Positions 1 through 7,268 of a stretch of DNA of 35,062 nucleotides are shown here, in pieces. Position 1 is the stretch's first letter. The number at the start of each line of letters is the position of its first letter. Under the pieces are notes generated by a model that did not search any database, was not told where the DNA came from, and was given only the letters and a program-made list of their open reading frames with translations. The stretch is from NCBI GenBank assembly GCA_017414535.1, contig JAFQMA010000054.1, forward strand, positions 1-35,062, in the 5' to 3' direction. This DNA is from Clostridia bacterium (GTDB lineage: Bacteria > Bacillota > Clostridia > Oscillospirales > SIG627). The position numbers and the translations under genes are program-made.

Positions 1-1
1 A

Positions 2-1438
2 CAGGACAAGAAGCTAGTGGAGCAAATCACCTCTATGGACGAGGACTTTGCGAAATGGTACACCGACATAGTTAAGAAAGCTGATTTAATAGATTATTCC
101 AGCGTTAAGGGCTGTATGGTCATTCGCCCCTACGGCTACGCCATCTGGGAGAACATCCAGTCCCTGCTGGACGGCTATTTTAAGGCCTTGGGCCACGAGA
201 ACGTGTGCATGCCCATGTTCATACCCGAATCCCTCCTGCAGAAGGAGAAGGATCACGTCAAGGGATTTGCTCCCGAGGTAGCTTGGGTCACCCACGGCGG
301 CAGCGAGAAGCTGGAGGACAGACTGTGCGTGCGCCCCACCAGCGAGACCCTGTTCTGCGAGCATTACGCCAACATCATCCATTCCTACCGCGACCTGCCC
401 AAGCTCTACAACCAGTGGGTCAGCGTGGTGCGCTGGGAAAAGACCACCCGCCCCTTCCTGAGAAGCCGCGAATTTCTCTGGCAGGAGGGTCATACCATTC
501 ACGAGACTGCCGAGGAGGCCATTGCAGAGACCGAGCAGATGCTGAACGTCTATGCCGATTTCTGTGAAAAGGATCTGGCCATCCCCGTGGTGAAGGGCAG
601 AAAGACCGAAAGCGACAAGTTCGCCGGTGCCGAGGCCACCTACGCCATTGAGGCTCTCATGCACGACGGTAAGGCCCTGCAGGCAGGCACCTCCCACTAT
701 TTCGGCGACGGCTTTGCCCGCGCCTTCGATATCGAGTACACCTCCCGCGAGAACAAGAAGGTCCATCCCTTCCAGACCTCCTGGGGCGTGACCACCCGTC
801 TCATCGGTGCCATCATCATGACCCACGGTGACAACAAGGGTCTCAACCTTCCCCCCAGAGTAGCCCCCACCCAGGCCGTCATCATTCCCATCGCTCAGCA
901 CAAGGCAGGGGTCCTGGACGCCGCCGAGGCACTGAAGAACCGTCTTTCCGCCGTGGCCAGAGTAAGGCTTGACGACAGCGACAATTCCCCCGGATGGAAA
1001 TTTGCCGAATACGAAATGAAGGGCGTGCCCGTGCGCGTGGAGCTTGGCCCCCGCGATATCGAAAGCGGCAATTGCGTGCTGGTGCTCCGTCCCAACGGCG
1101 AAAAGCGCGTGGTATCCCTTGAAAACGTGGAGGAGGAGCTGCTGAAGGCGCTGGAGGACGTGACCCGTATCCTCTACGAAAAGGCGCTGGAAAACCGTGA
1201 GAAGCACAGCTTCACCTGCACCACCACCGACGAGATCACCCGTGCGCTGGAGGAGAACGGCCCCGGCTTTATCCGTGCCGCCTGGTGCGGTGACGAGGAG
1301 TGTGAGGCAAAGGTGAAGGAGCTGACGGGTGTCGGCAGCCGCTGTATGCCTCTGGACGATCAGGAAAATATCACCGAGACCTGCGTTTGCTGCGGCAAGC
1401 CCGCCAAGCACCGCGTGCTGTGGGGTATCGCATACTGA
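2..1438 (+). CDS. proS: Prolyl-tRNA synthetase, archaeal/eukaryal-type (5' partial)
   Basis: Charges tRNA-Pro with proline in the cytoplasm. The frame is open to the window edge and reads [16 protein letters not shown], which resembles the N-terminus of type-3 ProS. The GTG at 17 is therefore probably internal and the real start lies a few codons upstream of the window. Class II motif 2 is visible ([20 protein letters not shown]), as is motif 3 around [18 protein letters not shown] and [19 protein letters not shown]. The C-terminal zinc-type domain has paired cysteines (WCGDEEC, CVCCGK), and the protein ends in the typical WGIAY. There is no bacterial-type editing insertion. nadA begins one base after the stop, so the two are probably co-transcribed. 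Confidence 0.96.
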   Translation, partial: QDKKLVEQITSMDEDFAKWYTDIVKKADLIDYSSVKGCMVIRPYGYAIWENIQSLLDGYFKALGHENVCMPMFIPESLLQKEKDHVKGFAPEVAWVTHGGSEKLEDRLCVRPTSETLFCEHYANIIHSYRDLPKLYNQWVSVVRWEKTTRPFLRSREFLWQEGHTIHETAEEAIAETEQMLNVYADFCEKDLAIPVVKGRKTESDKFAGAEATYAIEALMHDGKALQAGTSHYFGDGFARAFDIEYTSRENKKVHPFQTSWGVTTRLIGAIIMTHGDNKGLNLPPRVAPTQAVIIPIAQHKAGVLDAAEALKNRLSAVARVRLDDSDNSPGWKFAEYEMKGVPVRVELGPRDIESGNCVLVLRPNGEKRVVSLENVEEELLKALEDVTRILYEKALENREKHSFTCTTTDEITRALEENGPGFIRAAWCGDEECEAKVKELTGVGSRCMPLDDQENITETCVCCGKPAKHRVLWGIAY

Positions 1439-1439
1439 T

Positions 1440-2333
1440 ATGATTCAAGAGATCCTTCGCTTAAAGAAAGAAAAGAACGCCCTGATCCTGGCGCACTACT
1501 ACGCGCCCCTTGCCATCTGGCAGGTGGCGGACAGAGTGGGCGACAGCCTGGAGCTCTCCCGCGCCGCCGCCGCGGCCGAGGAGGAGCTGATCGTTTTCTG
1601 CGGCGTGCGCTTCATGGCGGAATCCGCCAAGATCTTAAACCCAAAAAAGAAGGTCATCCTGCCCGTGGCTGACGCGGGCTGTCCCATGGCGGACATGATC
1701 GAGGAGAAGGAGCTGGCCCGTCTGAAGGCCGAGCATCCCGAGGCCGCCGTCATCTGCTACGTCAATTCCTCCGCCGCCGTGAAGGCCCTCAGCGATATCT
1801 GCTGTACCTCCGCAGGAGCGCTGAAGGTGGCGGCAAGCCGCCCCGAGAAGGAGATCATCTTCGTGCCCGACCGCAACCTGGGTGCCTTCGTGGCCTCCCA
1901 CTTCCCCGAAAAGACCTTCCACCTCATTGACGGGCACTGCCCCATTCACAACGCCTGCTCCGCCGCGGATATCCGCCGCGCCAAGGAGCTTCATCCCGCG
2001 GCCCTGGTGGCCGCCCATCCCGAATGCGGCGAGGGCGTGTCGGAGCTCAGCGATTTCGTGGGCTCCACCTCCGGCATTCTCGATTACTGCAAAAAAAGCA
2101 AGGCAAAGGAATTTATCATCGGTACGGAGGAGGAGATCGTTTGGGCCCTGACCAAGGCTTGCCCCGATAAGATCTTCCATCCCGCCAAGGACGGCTTCCT
2201 TTGCGCCGATATGAAGAAAAACACCCCCGAGGCGCTGTACCGCGCACTGGAAACGGAGGAAAACGAGATCCTTTTGGATGAGGACACCGTCACAGCCGCC
2301 GCCCGCGCCCTCGAGGCCATGATCCGTTTATAA
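1440..2333 (+). CDS. nadA: Quinolinate synthase NadA
   Basis: Condenses iminoaspartate with dihydroxyacetone phosphate to quinolinate using a [4Fe-4S] cluster, the second step of de novo NAD synthesis. The ATG at 1440 gives 297 residues, the usual NadA length; an upstream extension of this frame overlaps proS and lacks family similarity. Recognisable blocks are ALILAHYY near the N-terminus, CGVRFMAESAKILNP, and three cysteine contexts that fit the cluster ligands: DAGCPMAD, GHCPIHN and the late FLCADMKKNTPEAL. HPECGEGV and GSTSGIL are also family motifs. It sits one base after proS and 17 bases before nadB, in an operon with nadB and nadC. Confidence 0.96.
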   Translation: MIQEILRLKKEKNALILAHYYAPLAIWQVADRVGDSLELSRAAAAAEEELIVFCGVRFMAESAKILNPKKKVILPVADAGCPMADMIEEKELARLKAEHPEAAVICYVNSSAAVKALSDICCTSAGALKVAASRPEKEIIFVPDRNLGAFVASHFPEKTFHLIDGHCPIHNACSAADIRRAKELHPAALVAAHPECGEGVSELSDFVGSTSGILDYCKKSKAKEFIIGTEEEIVWALTKACPDKIFHPAKDGFLCADMKKNTPEALYRALETEENEILLDEDTVTAAARALEAMIRL

Positions 2334-2350
2334 AAAGAAGGCATAGTTCC

Positions 2351-3901
2351 ATGAGAAGATACTTATATTCCGATCCCACCCCCTTGGAAGACCTCCCCAC
2401 CGAGCAATTTGACGTGGTGGTGGTAGGCAGCGGCGTGGCAGGCCTTTACGCCGCCCTGCAGCTGGACGAAACGTACAAGGTGGCCGTTCTGACCAAATCC
2501 GACCTGCAGACCTCCAGCTCCTGGCAGGCACAGGGCGGTATTGCCGCCGTACTGACGGAGGAGGACGATTTCCGCCTCCACATGGAGGACACCATGACCG
2601 CAGGCGCGGGTCTCTGTAAGGAGGAGGCCGTGCGGGTGCTGGTGGAGGAGGGCCCCGAAAACATCCACACCTTAGAGGAGTGGAGCGTGCCCTTCGACTA
2701 TAACGAATCCGGCCGCCTGATCTTGGGGCGCGAGGGCGGACACCGCCTGCGGCGCATTGCCCATTGCGACGGCGATGCCACGGGACGGGAGACCACCAAA
2801 AGGCTGGGCCAGCTCATCACCGCAAAGCCCAACGTCACCCCCTATTTCCGTCATCTGATGATGGATATCGTAACGAATGAAAGCGGTGTTTGCGGCGTCA
2901 TCGTCTACGACGAGGCGGCGCGCCGTTACCTCTATTTTGCCGCTCCCAACGTCATTGTGGCCACAGGCGGCATCGGTCAGCTTTACACCCACACCACCAA
3001 TCCCCGCGGCGCCGTGGGCGACGGCATGGCCTGCGCCATCCGTGCAGGTGCCGAGGTGGAAAACATGGAAATGGTACAGTTCCACCCCACCACCCTCATG
3101 GCAGGAGAAACGGAGGGACGGCTGTTCCTCATTTCCGAGGCCGTGCGCGGAGAGGGCGCCGTGCTCCGCAACGGACGGGGCGAGGCCTTTATGCAGGGCA
3201 AGCATCCCATGGCGGATCTGGCCCCCCGCGACATCGTGACCCGCAATATCTTAAAGGAATTGCGCCGCACGGGGGAGGATCGGGCCTATCTGGACTGCTC
3301 CCACATGACGGCGGAATTTTTCAGCCACCGCTTCCCCAACATTTCCCGCCGCTGCCTGGAGCTGGGCATTGAGCTGACGGGGGATTTCATTCCCATCCAC
3401 CCCGCCCAGCATTATTTCATGGGCGGTATCAAAACGGATCTGGACGGCAGAGCCGGCGTGCCCGGCCTTTACGCCTGCGGTGAGGTCAGCTGCACGGGCG
3501 TGCACGGTGCCAACCGCTTAGCCTCCAATTCCATGCTGGAATGTCTCGTGTTCGGCAGACGCTGTGCCCGTGCCGTCGCAAAGGACGCCCGCAAGCAGAG
3601 CGGAGCTACCCCCGCCCTGCCCGAGCGCCGCGCGCCCGTTCGCCTGTCGCAGGAGGAAAAGCGCTCCGATCGCAAAAAGCTGCGCCGCATCATGAACCAT
3701 GCCTTCGGGCCCGTGCGCCGCAGGGGCGAGATGCAGTACGGTCTGAAGGAGCTTTGCACCCTCATGGAAAAGTATGAAAGCGTGTCCTGCGAGGACGAGA
3801 GCTGTGCCGAGCTTTGTAATATGACGCGGGTGGCCTTTGAGATCGCCCGTGCCGCCGAGGCCAGAAAAGAAAGCGTCGGCGCCCATTACGTTGAAGAATA
3901 A
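2351..3901 (+). CDS. nadB: L-aspartate oxidase NadB
   Basis: FAD enzyme that oxidises L-aspartate to iminoaspartate, the substrate of NadA. 516 residues, full family length. The dinucleotide fold is near the N-terminus (VVVVGSGVAGLYAALQL, about residues 18-35). It is followed by SSSWQAQGGIAAV, the substrate/FAD motifs HCDGDATGRETTKRL and FHPTTL, EAVRGEGAVLRN, APRDIVTRNI with the family catalytic Arg, and the C-terminal FAD motif GLYACGEVSCTGVHGANRLASNS shown here in parts: GEVSCTGVHGANRL. The helical tail carries extra cysteines (SCEDESCAEL). An AAGAAGG ribosome site precedes the ATG. Middle gene of nadABC. Confidence 0.97.
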   Translation: MRRYLYSDPTPLEDLPTEQFDVVVVGSGVAGLYAALQLDETYKVAVLTKSDLQTSSSWQAQGGIAAVLTEEDDFRLHMEDTMTAGAGLCKEEAVRVLVEEGPENIHTLEEWSVPFDYNESGRLILGREGGHRLRRIAHCDGDATGRETTKRLGQLITAKPNVTPYFRHLMMDIVTNESGVCGVIVYDEAARRYLYFAAPNVIVATGGIGQLYTHTTNPRGAVGDGMACAIRAGAEVENMEMVQFHPTTLMAGETEGRLFLISEAVRGEGAVLRNGRGEAFMQGKHPMADLAPRDIVTRNILKELRRTGEDRAYLDCSHMTAEFFSHRFPNISRRCLELGIELTGDFIPIHPAQHYFMGGIKTDLDGRAGVPGLYACGEVSCTGVHGANRLASNSMLECLVFGRRCARAVAKDARKQSGATPALPERRAPVRLSQEEKRSDRKKLRRIMNHAFGPVRRRGEMQYGLKELCTLMEKYESVSCEDESCAELCNMTRVAFEIARAAEARKESVGAHYVEE

Positions 3902-3913
3902 AAGGAGAGAGCC

Positions 3914-4747
3914 ATGCGTGATCTTGCCCTTTACGAGCTGATCGAAAAAAGCCTGAAGGAGGATGTGGGTACGGGCGATATTACCACCCTATCCACCATT
4001 CCCGCCGATAAAAAAGCCAAGGGCCGCTTTCTTGCCAAGGAAAACGGCGTTCTCTGCGGCATGGACGTGTGCCGCGCCGTCTTTGACTTTGTGGATCCCA
4101 CCGTCGTCTTTATCGCCCACGCCACCGACGGCGCCGCCGTCAAAAAGGGCGACGTTCTGGCGGAGATCTCAGGCAATGCCCGCAGCATCCTCACGGGCGA
4201 GCGGCTGAGCCTCAATCTCCTGCAGCATATGTCGGGCATTGCCACCCGCACCGCCGAGGCGGTGGAGAAGGTGGCGGGCACCAAGGCGAGGATCGCCGAT
4301 ACCCGTAAGACCACCCCCGGTCTGCGCGTGCTGGAAAAATACGCAGTAAAGTGCGGAGGCGGCTCCAATCACCGCTTCAATTTGGCAGACGGCGTTCTCA
4401 TCAAGGATAACCACATCCGTGCCGCCGGCAGTATTACCGCCGCCGTGACCATGGCCCGTGCCAACATCCCCCACACCCTGAAGATCGAGGTGGAGGTGGA
4501 GTCCTTCCCCGAGCTGGAGGAGGCCTTGGCCGCAGGCGCCGATATTATCATGCTGGATAACATGAGCTGTGCCGATATGAAAAAGGCCGTTTCTCTGGTG
4601 GCAGGCCGCGCCCTCACCGAGGCCAGCGGCAACATGGGCGAGCGTGACCTGCGCGAGGTTGCCGAAACAGGCGTTGACATCATTTCCATCGGTGCCCTCA
4701 CCCACTCCGTCAAGGCCCTGGACATCAGCCTGAAATTCGAGTTTTAA
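3914..4747 (+). CDS. nadC: Quinolinate (nicotinate-nucleotide) phosphoribosyltransferase NadC
   Basis: Converts quinolinate and PRPP to nicotinate mononucleotide and CO2, completing the route started by NadB and NadA. 277 residues, full length. Family motifs run in order: EDVGTGDITT near the N-terminus, GERLSLNLLQHMSGIAT, ADTRKTTPGLR, KCGGGSNHRFNLADGVLIKDNH with the basic substrate-binding residues, EVEVESFPELEEAL, IIMLDNMS and EASGNM. It starts 12 bases after nadB behind an AAAGGAGAG ribosome site. It is the last gene of the operon. The following long GC hairpin (4775-4807) may act as a terminator although its T-run is poor. Confidence 0.97.
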   Translation: MRDLALYELIEKSLKEDVGTGDITTLSTIPADKKAKGRFLAKENGVLCGMDVCRAVFDFVDPTVVFIAHATDGAAVKKGDVLAEISGNARSILTGERLSLNLLQHMSGIATRTAEAVEKVAGTKARIADTRKTTPGLRVLEKYAVKCGGGSNHRFNLADGVLIKDNHIRAAGSITAAVTMARANIPHTLKIEVEVESFPELEEALAAGADIIMLDNMSCADMKKAVSLVAGRALTEASGNMGERDLREVAETGVDIISIGALTHSVKALDISLKFEF

Positions 4748-4842
4748 GACTTTTCTTGGAAAACCCTTTTTTGCGGGGGAGGACCTTTTGCAAAAGGTCT
4801 CTCCCCCGTACCCCCACCCCAAAATCCTTTAGTTTTTATATT
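4746..4842 (+). repeat. Interspersed element C, copy 1 (long GC hairpin)
   Basis: About 95 bases directly after nadC. A TTTTCTTGG/AAAACCC lead is followed by a near-perfect hairpin, 4775-4807, with arms GGGGGAGGACCTTTT and AAAGGTCTCTCCCCC, then a C-rich run and AAAATCCTTTAG. Relatives occur at 12909-13014 and 29352-29537, and inverted at 30349-30440, so this is a repeated element and not a private nadC terminator, although it may serve as one. Confidence 0.75.
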
Positions 4843-4854
4843 TATATAAAAAAA

Positions 4855-4990
4855 GAGGCCTTTCCGAATTTCGGAAAGGCTTCCTTAACGTTTGCGAAGC
4901 AAACACATCATTAGGGCAAAAGCCCGACATCATTCCTCATTAGGCCGCATGGCCGACATCATTAAAAAAGGAGCCCTCGGGCTCCTTTTC
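4855..4990. repeat. Mini-hairpin chain (element A), copy 1
   Basis: A run of five short hairpins. Stem 1 is 4858-4880 (GCCTTTCCGA with its complement). Stem 2 is 4890-4904 (GTTTGC-gaa-GCAAAC). Stem 3 is 4914-4925 (GGGC-aaaa-GCCC). Stem 4 is 4943-4954 (GGCC-gcat-GGCC). Stem 5 is 4964-4990, a terminator-like GGAGCCC-tc-GGGCTCC flanked by A and T runs. Linkers between stems are nearly constant (acatcatt, gacatcatt). Copies at 5133, 6790 and 29541 keep the linkers and pairing while stem sequences differ. Confidence 0.8.
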
Positions 4991-4992
4991 CC

Positions 4993-5125
4993 GCCTTCCC
5001 CGGTGGGGGTTTGGGGTAAGTGACACCCCGCAAGGGAAAGCTTTGCGCCGCCCGAGCGGCTCGGTGGAACTTATGCGAAGGGGCAATGCCCCGTAGAAGA
5101 CCGCTTGCGGTGGATGAGGTCGCCT
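4993..5125. repeat. Interspersed element B, copy 1
   Basis: Starts with GCCTTCCCCGGTGGGGG and ends with GGTGGATGAGGTCGCC. The interior is a series of short palindromes, for example CACCCCGCAAGGG, CCGAGCGGCTCGG and GGGGCAATGCCCC. It is almost identical over its full length to 6658-6788. Shorter versions with the same ends lie at 29429-29482 and 29694-29749. No coding frame resembling a protein was seen. Confidence 0.8.
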
Positions 5126-5132
5126 CAAATAA

Positions 5133-5280
5133 TCGGCTTTGCGGAGCAAAGGCTTCCTTCACGTTTGCGTAGCAAACGCATCACTTGCCCGCAGGGCAAA
5201 CATCACGGCGGTACAGCCTCCACATCACGCGGGCATTCGCCCGTGCATCATTAAAAAAGGAGCCCGAGGGCTCCTTTTTT
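5133..5280. repeat. Mini-hairpin chain (element A), copy 2
   Basis: Same order of hairpins as copy 1 but with different stems: CTTTG-cggag-CAAAG, GTTTGC-gta-GCAAAC, TTGCCC-gca-GGGCAA, a weak GGC/GCC stem, GCGGGC-att-cGCCCGT, and the final GGAGCCC-ga-GGGCTCC followed by T6. Linkers are again acatcac and catcatt. It directly follows element B. The next stretch, 5281-5520, shows neither a convincing gene nor an RNA. Confidence 0.75.
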
Positions 5281-5520
5281 GCTCTACCACCAAGCCAAAG
5301 CGTAGTAGGTGGCGCGGGGCGAGCCCTCGCAATCCGTTCATCGGAACGCGTGTTCTGGAGAATTGTTTATGCTTTGATTTTTAAATCTTCAGTAACGCCG
5401 GAAATTGCCATTGCTGAGGTGGAAATAATTATGGCCAAAAGTAGAACCATTGCAATTCATTTCTTGTATTGAAACAGAGTAAGCCTCCTTTGCTTTTGAT
5501 ACAAGGGAATATAAAATTGA
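5281..5520. other. Intergenic stretch with nothing recognised
   Basis: About 240 bases between repeat copy 2 and the lipoprotein stop. Lower G+C than the neighbouring genes. The short open frames on either strand show no ribosome site or family motif, and no tRNA cloverleaf was seen. Part of it will be the 3' untranslated region of the lipoprotein transcript. Confidence 0.5.
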
Positions 5521-5523
5521 ATT

Positions 5524-6483
5524 TTAAAAGTTCAGAGCTTCTTCGGGAAATTTTCCGTTAATAAAACCGTCAAGGTAAAGCGTAACGTCCGCTTCGTTTT
5601 CCACTGAGATTCCCGCCGCGGTCTCGATCAGAACAGTCCAGTGATTAATGTCGGCGGTTAATCCACCGGGTGAAAGAGTATGAATACCAATGGAAAGAGA
5701 ACCGTTCGTTTCTTGCCTGACAAAATCCGTGGAAAACCGATAGCTACCGCTACTGGCAAAAAGCGTTACCAAGATTAGGGTATGCTCTTCAAAATAAGAC
5801 GAATCATAGGGCTCAATCAGCTCGGAATCTTTATCAAGAGCAGAACAATACTGTTGTAGCTCTTCTGCTGAGTGGATCACCTTGACCGACGGGGAACGAC
5901 CGGGTGATTTTATAAAACTTTTTTCATGCTTCGTGGATGAAAAAAGCAGTTCCGTTGGTTTTCCTTTGGCTGCCGGCATACCCGTCACGGTAAACTCTGT
6001 CCACGTTTCTGCAGACTCTTTTGGTGTATCAGGATCACCTTCTAAAAGATCTACTGCAACGAGACGGTAAGTTCCATTTTCAAAAAGATTAAAAGCATCT
6101 GTGATACCAATGAAGTGGTGTCCGTCTCCGTTACACACATACGTATGCGAGTATTGATCAGGAACATTGTATTTTATAAAATCTTCCCATTCTTCACCTC
6201 TTTGCTGTTGTACCAAAAAAACGGGAAAAAACCCTTGATGAAAGACTGAGCTTTGGTAGGTGAAGGAAAACCACGCTTCTTCTGCAGTCCAACGGTGGTC
6301 GGTGATTTGAAGTATAACACCTTCCACGCTTGATCCGCTCTCCCCGATCTCGATGGTCGGGACTTCGGGCGCGGCGGGGGTGGTTTCGGGGACGGTGGCG
6401 GTAGCCTGCGGCTCTGCAGCGCAGGCAAAAAGGGAGGGCAGCAGCAAAATCCCCACTAAAAATAAGGCAAACATTCGTTTCAT
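5524..6483 (-). CDS. Predicted lipoprotein with Ig-like and PrcB-like regions
   Basis: 319 residues, exported and lipid-anchored. The N-terminus is a lipoprotein signal: MKRMF, a hydrophobic run, then LPSLFAC with the lipidated Cys at 21, followed by a Thr/Pro/Ala-rich linker. Residues about 45-155 (SSVEGVILQITDHRWT to TEFTVTG) look like a bacterial Ig-like domain. The C-terminal part (VKVIHSAEELQQYC, SSYFEEHTLILVTLFASSGS) resembles PrcB-type lipoprotein domains; that match is tentative. The ATG at 6483 is preferred over the ATG at 6501 because the AAAGGAGG ribosome site lies between them. A consensus promoter and a hairpin-rich leader precede it. Function unknown. Confidence 0.8.
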   Translation of the reverse strand: MKRMFALFLVGILLLPSLFACAAEPQATATVPETTPAAPEVPTIEIGESGSSVEGVILQITDHRWTAEEAWFSFTYQSSVFHQGFFPVFLVQQQRGEEWEDFIKYNVPDQYSHTYVCNGDGHHFIGITDAFNLFENGTYRLVAVDLLEGDPDTPKESAETWTEFTVTGMPAAKGKPTELLFSSTKHEKSFIKSPGRSPSVKVIHSAEELQQYCSALDKDSELIEPYDSSYFEEHTLILVTLFASSGSYRFSTDFVRQETNGSLSIGIHTLSPGGLTADINHWTVLIETAAGISVENEADVTLYLDGFINGKFPEEALNF

Positions 6484-6510
6484 TCCGTGTCCTCCTTTCA
6501 AAAAGAAAAA

Positions 6511-6573
6511 GCCCGCAGCGATCCGCTACGGGCGTTCATCCAAAAAAGACGTTTGTTCGGCGGCGGATGAACG
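6511..6573 (-). promoter_or_regulatory. Candidate transcription attenuator in the lipoprotein leader
   Basis: Inside the 5' untranslated region, between the promoter (6606-6634) and the ribosome site. On the minus strand a 9-bp inverted repeat (CGTTCATCC 6565-6573 and GGATGAACG 6533-6541, 23-base loop) is followed at once by a perfect terminator hairpin (GCCCGTAGCG-gat-CGCTGCGGGC, 6511-6533) and TTTTTCTTTTT. A terminator placed before the start codon suggests ligand- or protein-controlled read-through. It matched no riboswitch class I know. Confidence 0.5.
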
Positions 6574-6605
6574 ATCCCCCGAGCCGAAAAAGCTTCCTTA
6601 CCCAT

Positions 6606-6634
6606 ATTATAGCAGATCTGCTTGTGAATGTCAA
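6606..6634 (-). promoter_or_regulatory. Sigma-A promoter of the lipoprotein gene
   Basis: On the minus strand: TTGACA (6629-6634), exactly 17 bases, TATAAT (6606-6611), both perfect consensus. The predicted transcript start is near 6599, giving a leader of about 115 bases before the ATG at 6483. Confidence 0.85.
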
Positions 6635-6657
6635 TGATTTTTCACATTTTCCGTTTG

Positions 6658-6788
6658 CCTTCCCCGGAGGGGGTTTGGGGTAAGTGACACCCCGCAAGGG
6701 CAAGCTTTGCTCCGCCCGAGCGGCTCGGTGGAACTTATGCGAAGGGGCAATGCCCCGTAGAAGACCGCTTGCGGTGGATGAGGTCGCC
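6658..6788. repeat. Interspersed element B, copy 2
   Basis: Nearly the same sequence as 4993-5125, from GCCTTCCCCGG to GGTGGATGAGGTCGCC. It is again followed immediately by a mini-hairpin chain. Both full-length copies therefore sit in a B-then-A arrangement. Confidence 0.8.
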
Positions 6789-6789
6789 T

Positions 6790-6930
6790 TAAAAAATTGG
6801 CTTTTGCTCCTGCAAAAGCCTACCTCAATATTTGCGAAGCAAATACATCATTAGGGCAAAAGCCCGACATCATTCCTCATTAGGCCGCATGGCCGACATC
6901 ATTAAAAAAGGAGCCCTCGGGCTCCTTTTT
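6790..6930. repeat. Mini-hairpin chain (element A), copy 3
   Basis: Stem 1 is GGCTTTTGC-tcct-GCAAAAGCC. Stem 2 is ATTTGC-gaa-GCAAAT, a paired G-C to A-T change relative to copy 1. Stems 3 to 5 are as in copy 1. The last hairpin (6906-6930) abuts the stop codon of spoVM. Read on the minus strand it is GGAGCCC-ga-GGGCTCC plus T6, so it probably terminates the spoVM transcript. Confidence 0.8.
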
Positions 6931-7001
6931 CATTTCATGCGAAACAGCTTTTTCAAAAGGCCCCGCAGAAAGCCGGGGCTTTTCCATACGTAGATCTTCA
7001 T
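6930..7001 (-). CDS. spoVM: Stage V sporulation protein M (SpoVM), 23-residue micro-protein
   Basis: SpoVM is a short amphipathic helix that recognises the curved forespore membrane and anchors SpoIVA and the coat in the mother cell. This frame encodes 23 residues, starting MKIYVWKSPGF and ending KKLFRMK. It aligns without gaps to the start of Bacillus subtilis SpoVM (MKFYTIKLPKFLGG): Met1, Lys2, Tyr4, Lys7, Pro9, Phe11, Leu12 and Gly14 all match, including the helix-breaking Pro9. The AAAGGAGG ribosome site is 6 bases upstream. It starts 13 bases after the small membrane-protein gene at 7015-7161, and a terminator-like hairpin follows directly. The match is from recalled family sequences. 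Confidence 0.85.
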   Translation of the reverse strand: MKIYVWKSPGFLRGLLKKLFRMK

Positions 7002-7014
7002 ACTGCGCCTCCTT

Positions 7015-7161
7015 TTAGCACTTTGAAAACAAGACTCCCGCGGTGACGATCACCGCCGCCTCCAGCACGATCAGTGCGGCATCGGGAAGAAAGCAAGCCA
7101 CCAGAATACCCAGTCCGAAGGCCACCACGCTCATACCCATGCTCTTTGATTTTGAAACCAT
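7015..7161 (-). CDS. Small membrane protein upstream of spoVM
   Basis: 48 residues beginning MVSKSKSMGMS and ending AGVLFSKC. A basic N-terminus is followed by two hydrophobic stretches (about 11-25, VVAFGLGILVACFLP, and 28-44, AALIVLEAAVIVTAG) split by a Pro-Asp turn, so it is a likely two-helix hairpin membrane protein. GGGAG and GAGG lie upstream of the ATG. It is the first gene of a two-gene unit with spoVM; the spoVM ribosome site overlaps its stop region. I do not recognise the family. The context suggests a role in sporulation, which is inference. Confidence 0.65.
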   Translation of the reverse strand: MVSKSKSMGMSVVAFGLGILVACFLPDAALIVLEAAVIVTAGVLFSKC

Positions 7162-7190
7162 GTCCTCGTCTCCCTTGTCTCTTTGCTTTC

Positions 7191-7198
7191 ATTGTATG
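7191..7198 (-). promoter_or_regulatory. Candidate sigma-E -10 element for the spoVM unit
   Basis: Minus-strand CATACAAT fits the sigma-E -10 consensus CATACAmT exactly. It lies about 30 bases before the ATG at 7161. B. subtilis spoVM is sigma-E dependent, which supports the placement. No strong -35 is evident, so this is tentative. Confidence 0.45.
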
Positions 7199-7268
7199 CA
7201 GAAAAGGAGAAAAGGTTTCCCCTTCTTAAATTTTTCTTTTCCGCATACACTTTTTCCGAGGTGATGGC

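Noticed and set aside
86..1411. Long minus-strand open frame opposite proS (and similar ones opposite nadABC, addAB, nagB and alr)
   Set aside because: These are shadows caused by GC-rich codon bias. They lack ribosome sites and family motifs, and the opposite strand carries a clear gene.
5281..5520. tRNA or small gene in the low-GC stretch
   Set aside because: No cloverleaf arms or T-loop motif, and no frame with a ribosome site.
6998..7192. 64-codon minus-strand frame overlapping the small membrane-protein gene
   Set aside because: The other minus-strand frame (7015-7161) has a ribosome site, hydrophobic helices and coupling to spoVM. This one is Gly/Arg-rich with no such signals.
7244..7251. 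CATACACT on the plus strand as a sigma-E -10 for the 7269 gene
   Set aside because: Transcription would begin on or after the GAGG ribosome site, leaving no usable leader.
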